The notes beneath the pieces were generated by a model, which was not told where the DNA came from, did no database searches, and worked only from the letters and a program-made list of their open reading frames with translations. From Thermosynechococcus sp. M98_K2018_005 (GTDB lineage: Bacteria > Cyanobacteriota > Cyanobacteriia > Thermosynechococcales > Thermosynechococcaceae), in assembly GCF_015295825.1 (NCBI RefSeq), contig NZ_DVEH01000048.1, positions 1 to 36,978 of the forward strand: DNA of 36,978 nucleotides. The letters run 5' to 3'. Shown piece by piece: positions 36,961-36,978 of this stretch. Numbering within the stretch: the stretch's first letter is position 1; each line of letters opens with the position of its first letter. A program made the position numbers and the translations under genes.

Positions 36961-36978
36961 ATGTCTGCTTCGGCAACG
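36961..36978 (+). CDS. Possible start of a further CDS (cut by window edge)
   Basis: ATG TCT GCT TCG GCA ACG is open to the edge. Upstream there is an AT-rich stretch (CATAAAAT, 36923-36930) and an inverted repeat GGTTT-ACTG-AAACC (36904-36917). Only six codons are visible and no clear ribosome site stands at the right distance, so this is little more than a suggestion. Confidence 0.25.

Overview
The window comes from a cyanobacterial chromosome, almost certainly a thermophilic Thermosynechococcus. It carries a complete phycocyanin rod operon (cpcB-A-C-D-E-F) followed by three tandem rod-core linker genes (cpcG) and, a little further on, psbZ. As I remember it, T. elongatus BP-1 has this layout (cpcG1-G2-G4, then psbZ). 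The CpcA and CpcB proteins look very close to the T. elongatus/vulcanus proteins, with a few substitutions I believe are strain differences. The HIP1 palindrome GCGATCGC, a cyanobacterial hallmark, occurs throughout. These assignments rest on reading and memory, not on a search.

Layout. 1-3.5 kb: tail of an unidentified gene, then pgm-sbcD on the minus strand with a terminator. 3.5-5 kb: an ISAs1-type transposase remnant, tRNA-Phe with a good promoter, and a cobalamin-binding-like gene that begins at or inside the tRNA. 5-12.3 kb: GH57 glucan branching enzyme, ffh, a small Cys-rich protein with a circularly permuted ATP-grasp protein, a CAAD-domain membrane protein, a glutamine amidotransferase overlapping an rRNA/tRNA methyltransferase, then psbZ. 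12.4-19.6 kb (minus strand): an M23 peptidase, then the cpc operon read from 19.6 kb down to a clear intrinsic terminator at 13.35 kb. 20-28.4 kb: housekeeping genes (family-4 uracil-DNA glycosylase, a PadR/Pex-like regulator, LigT-like phosphoesterase, methyltransferases, DUF3177, YvcK, a Nif11-like protein, YgfZ, ThiD2-ThiE). 28.5-32.6 kb: a SPOR-like secreted protein, an orphan DNA methyltransferase, a HEAT-like membrane protein overlapping a DWARF27-like gene, and a decayed GAPDH-arsJ arsenic module. 32.7-37 kb: a small conserved protein, rimP-nusA-ylxR with a structured leader, bioA in the place where infB often sits, and a DUF1823 gene.

How the genes work together. The cpc block is a self-contained rod factory: pigment subunits (CpcB, CpcA), chromophore lyase (CpcE/F), rod linkers (CpcC, CpcD) and three connectors to the core (CpcG). 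A stem-loop between cpcA and cpcC and a structured cpcB leader probably set stoichiometry. rimP-nusA-ylxR is a translation/transcription operon whose leader has a terminator-like hairpin a few bases before rimP. The most unusual observations are the fossil GAPDH-ArsJ pair, the non-canonical start of the tRNA-abutting gene, and the rimP leader. I did not see a CRISPR array, prophage, intact transposon or defence island. I cannot point to a clearly novel multi-gene system; most of the window is ordinary core genome.
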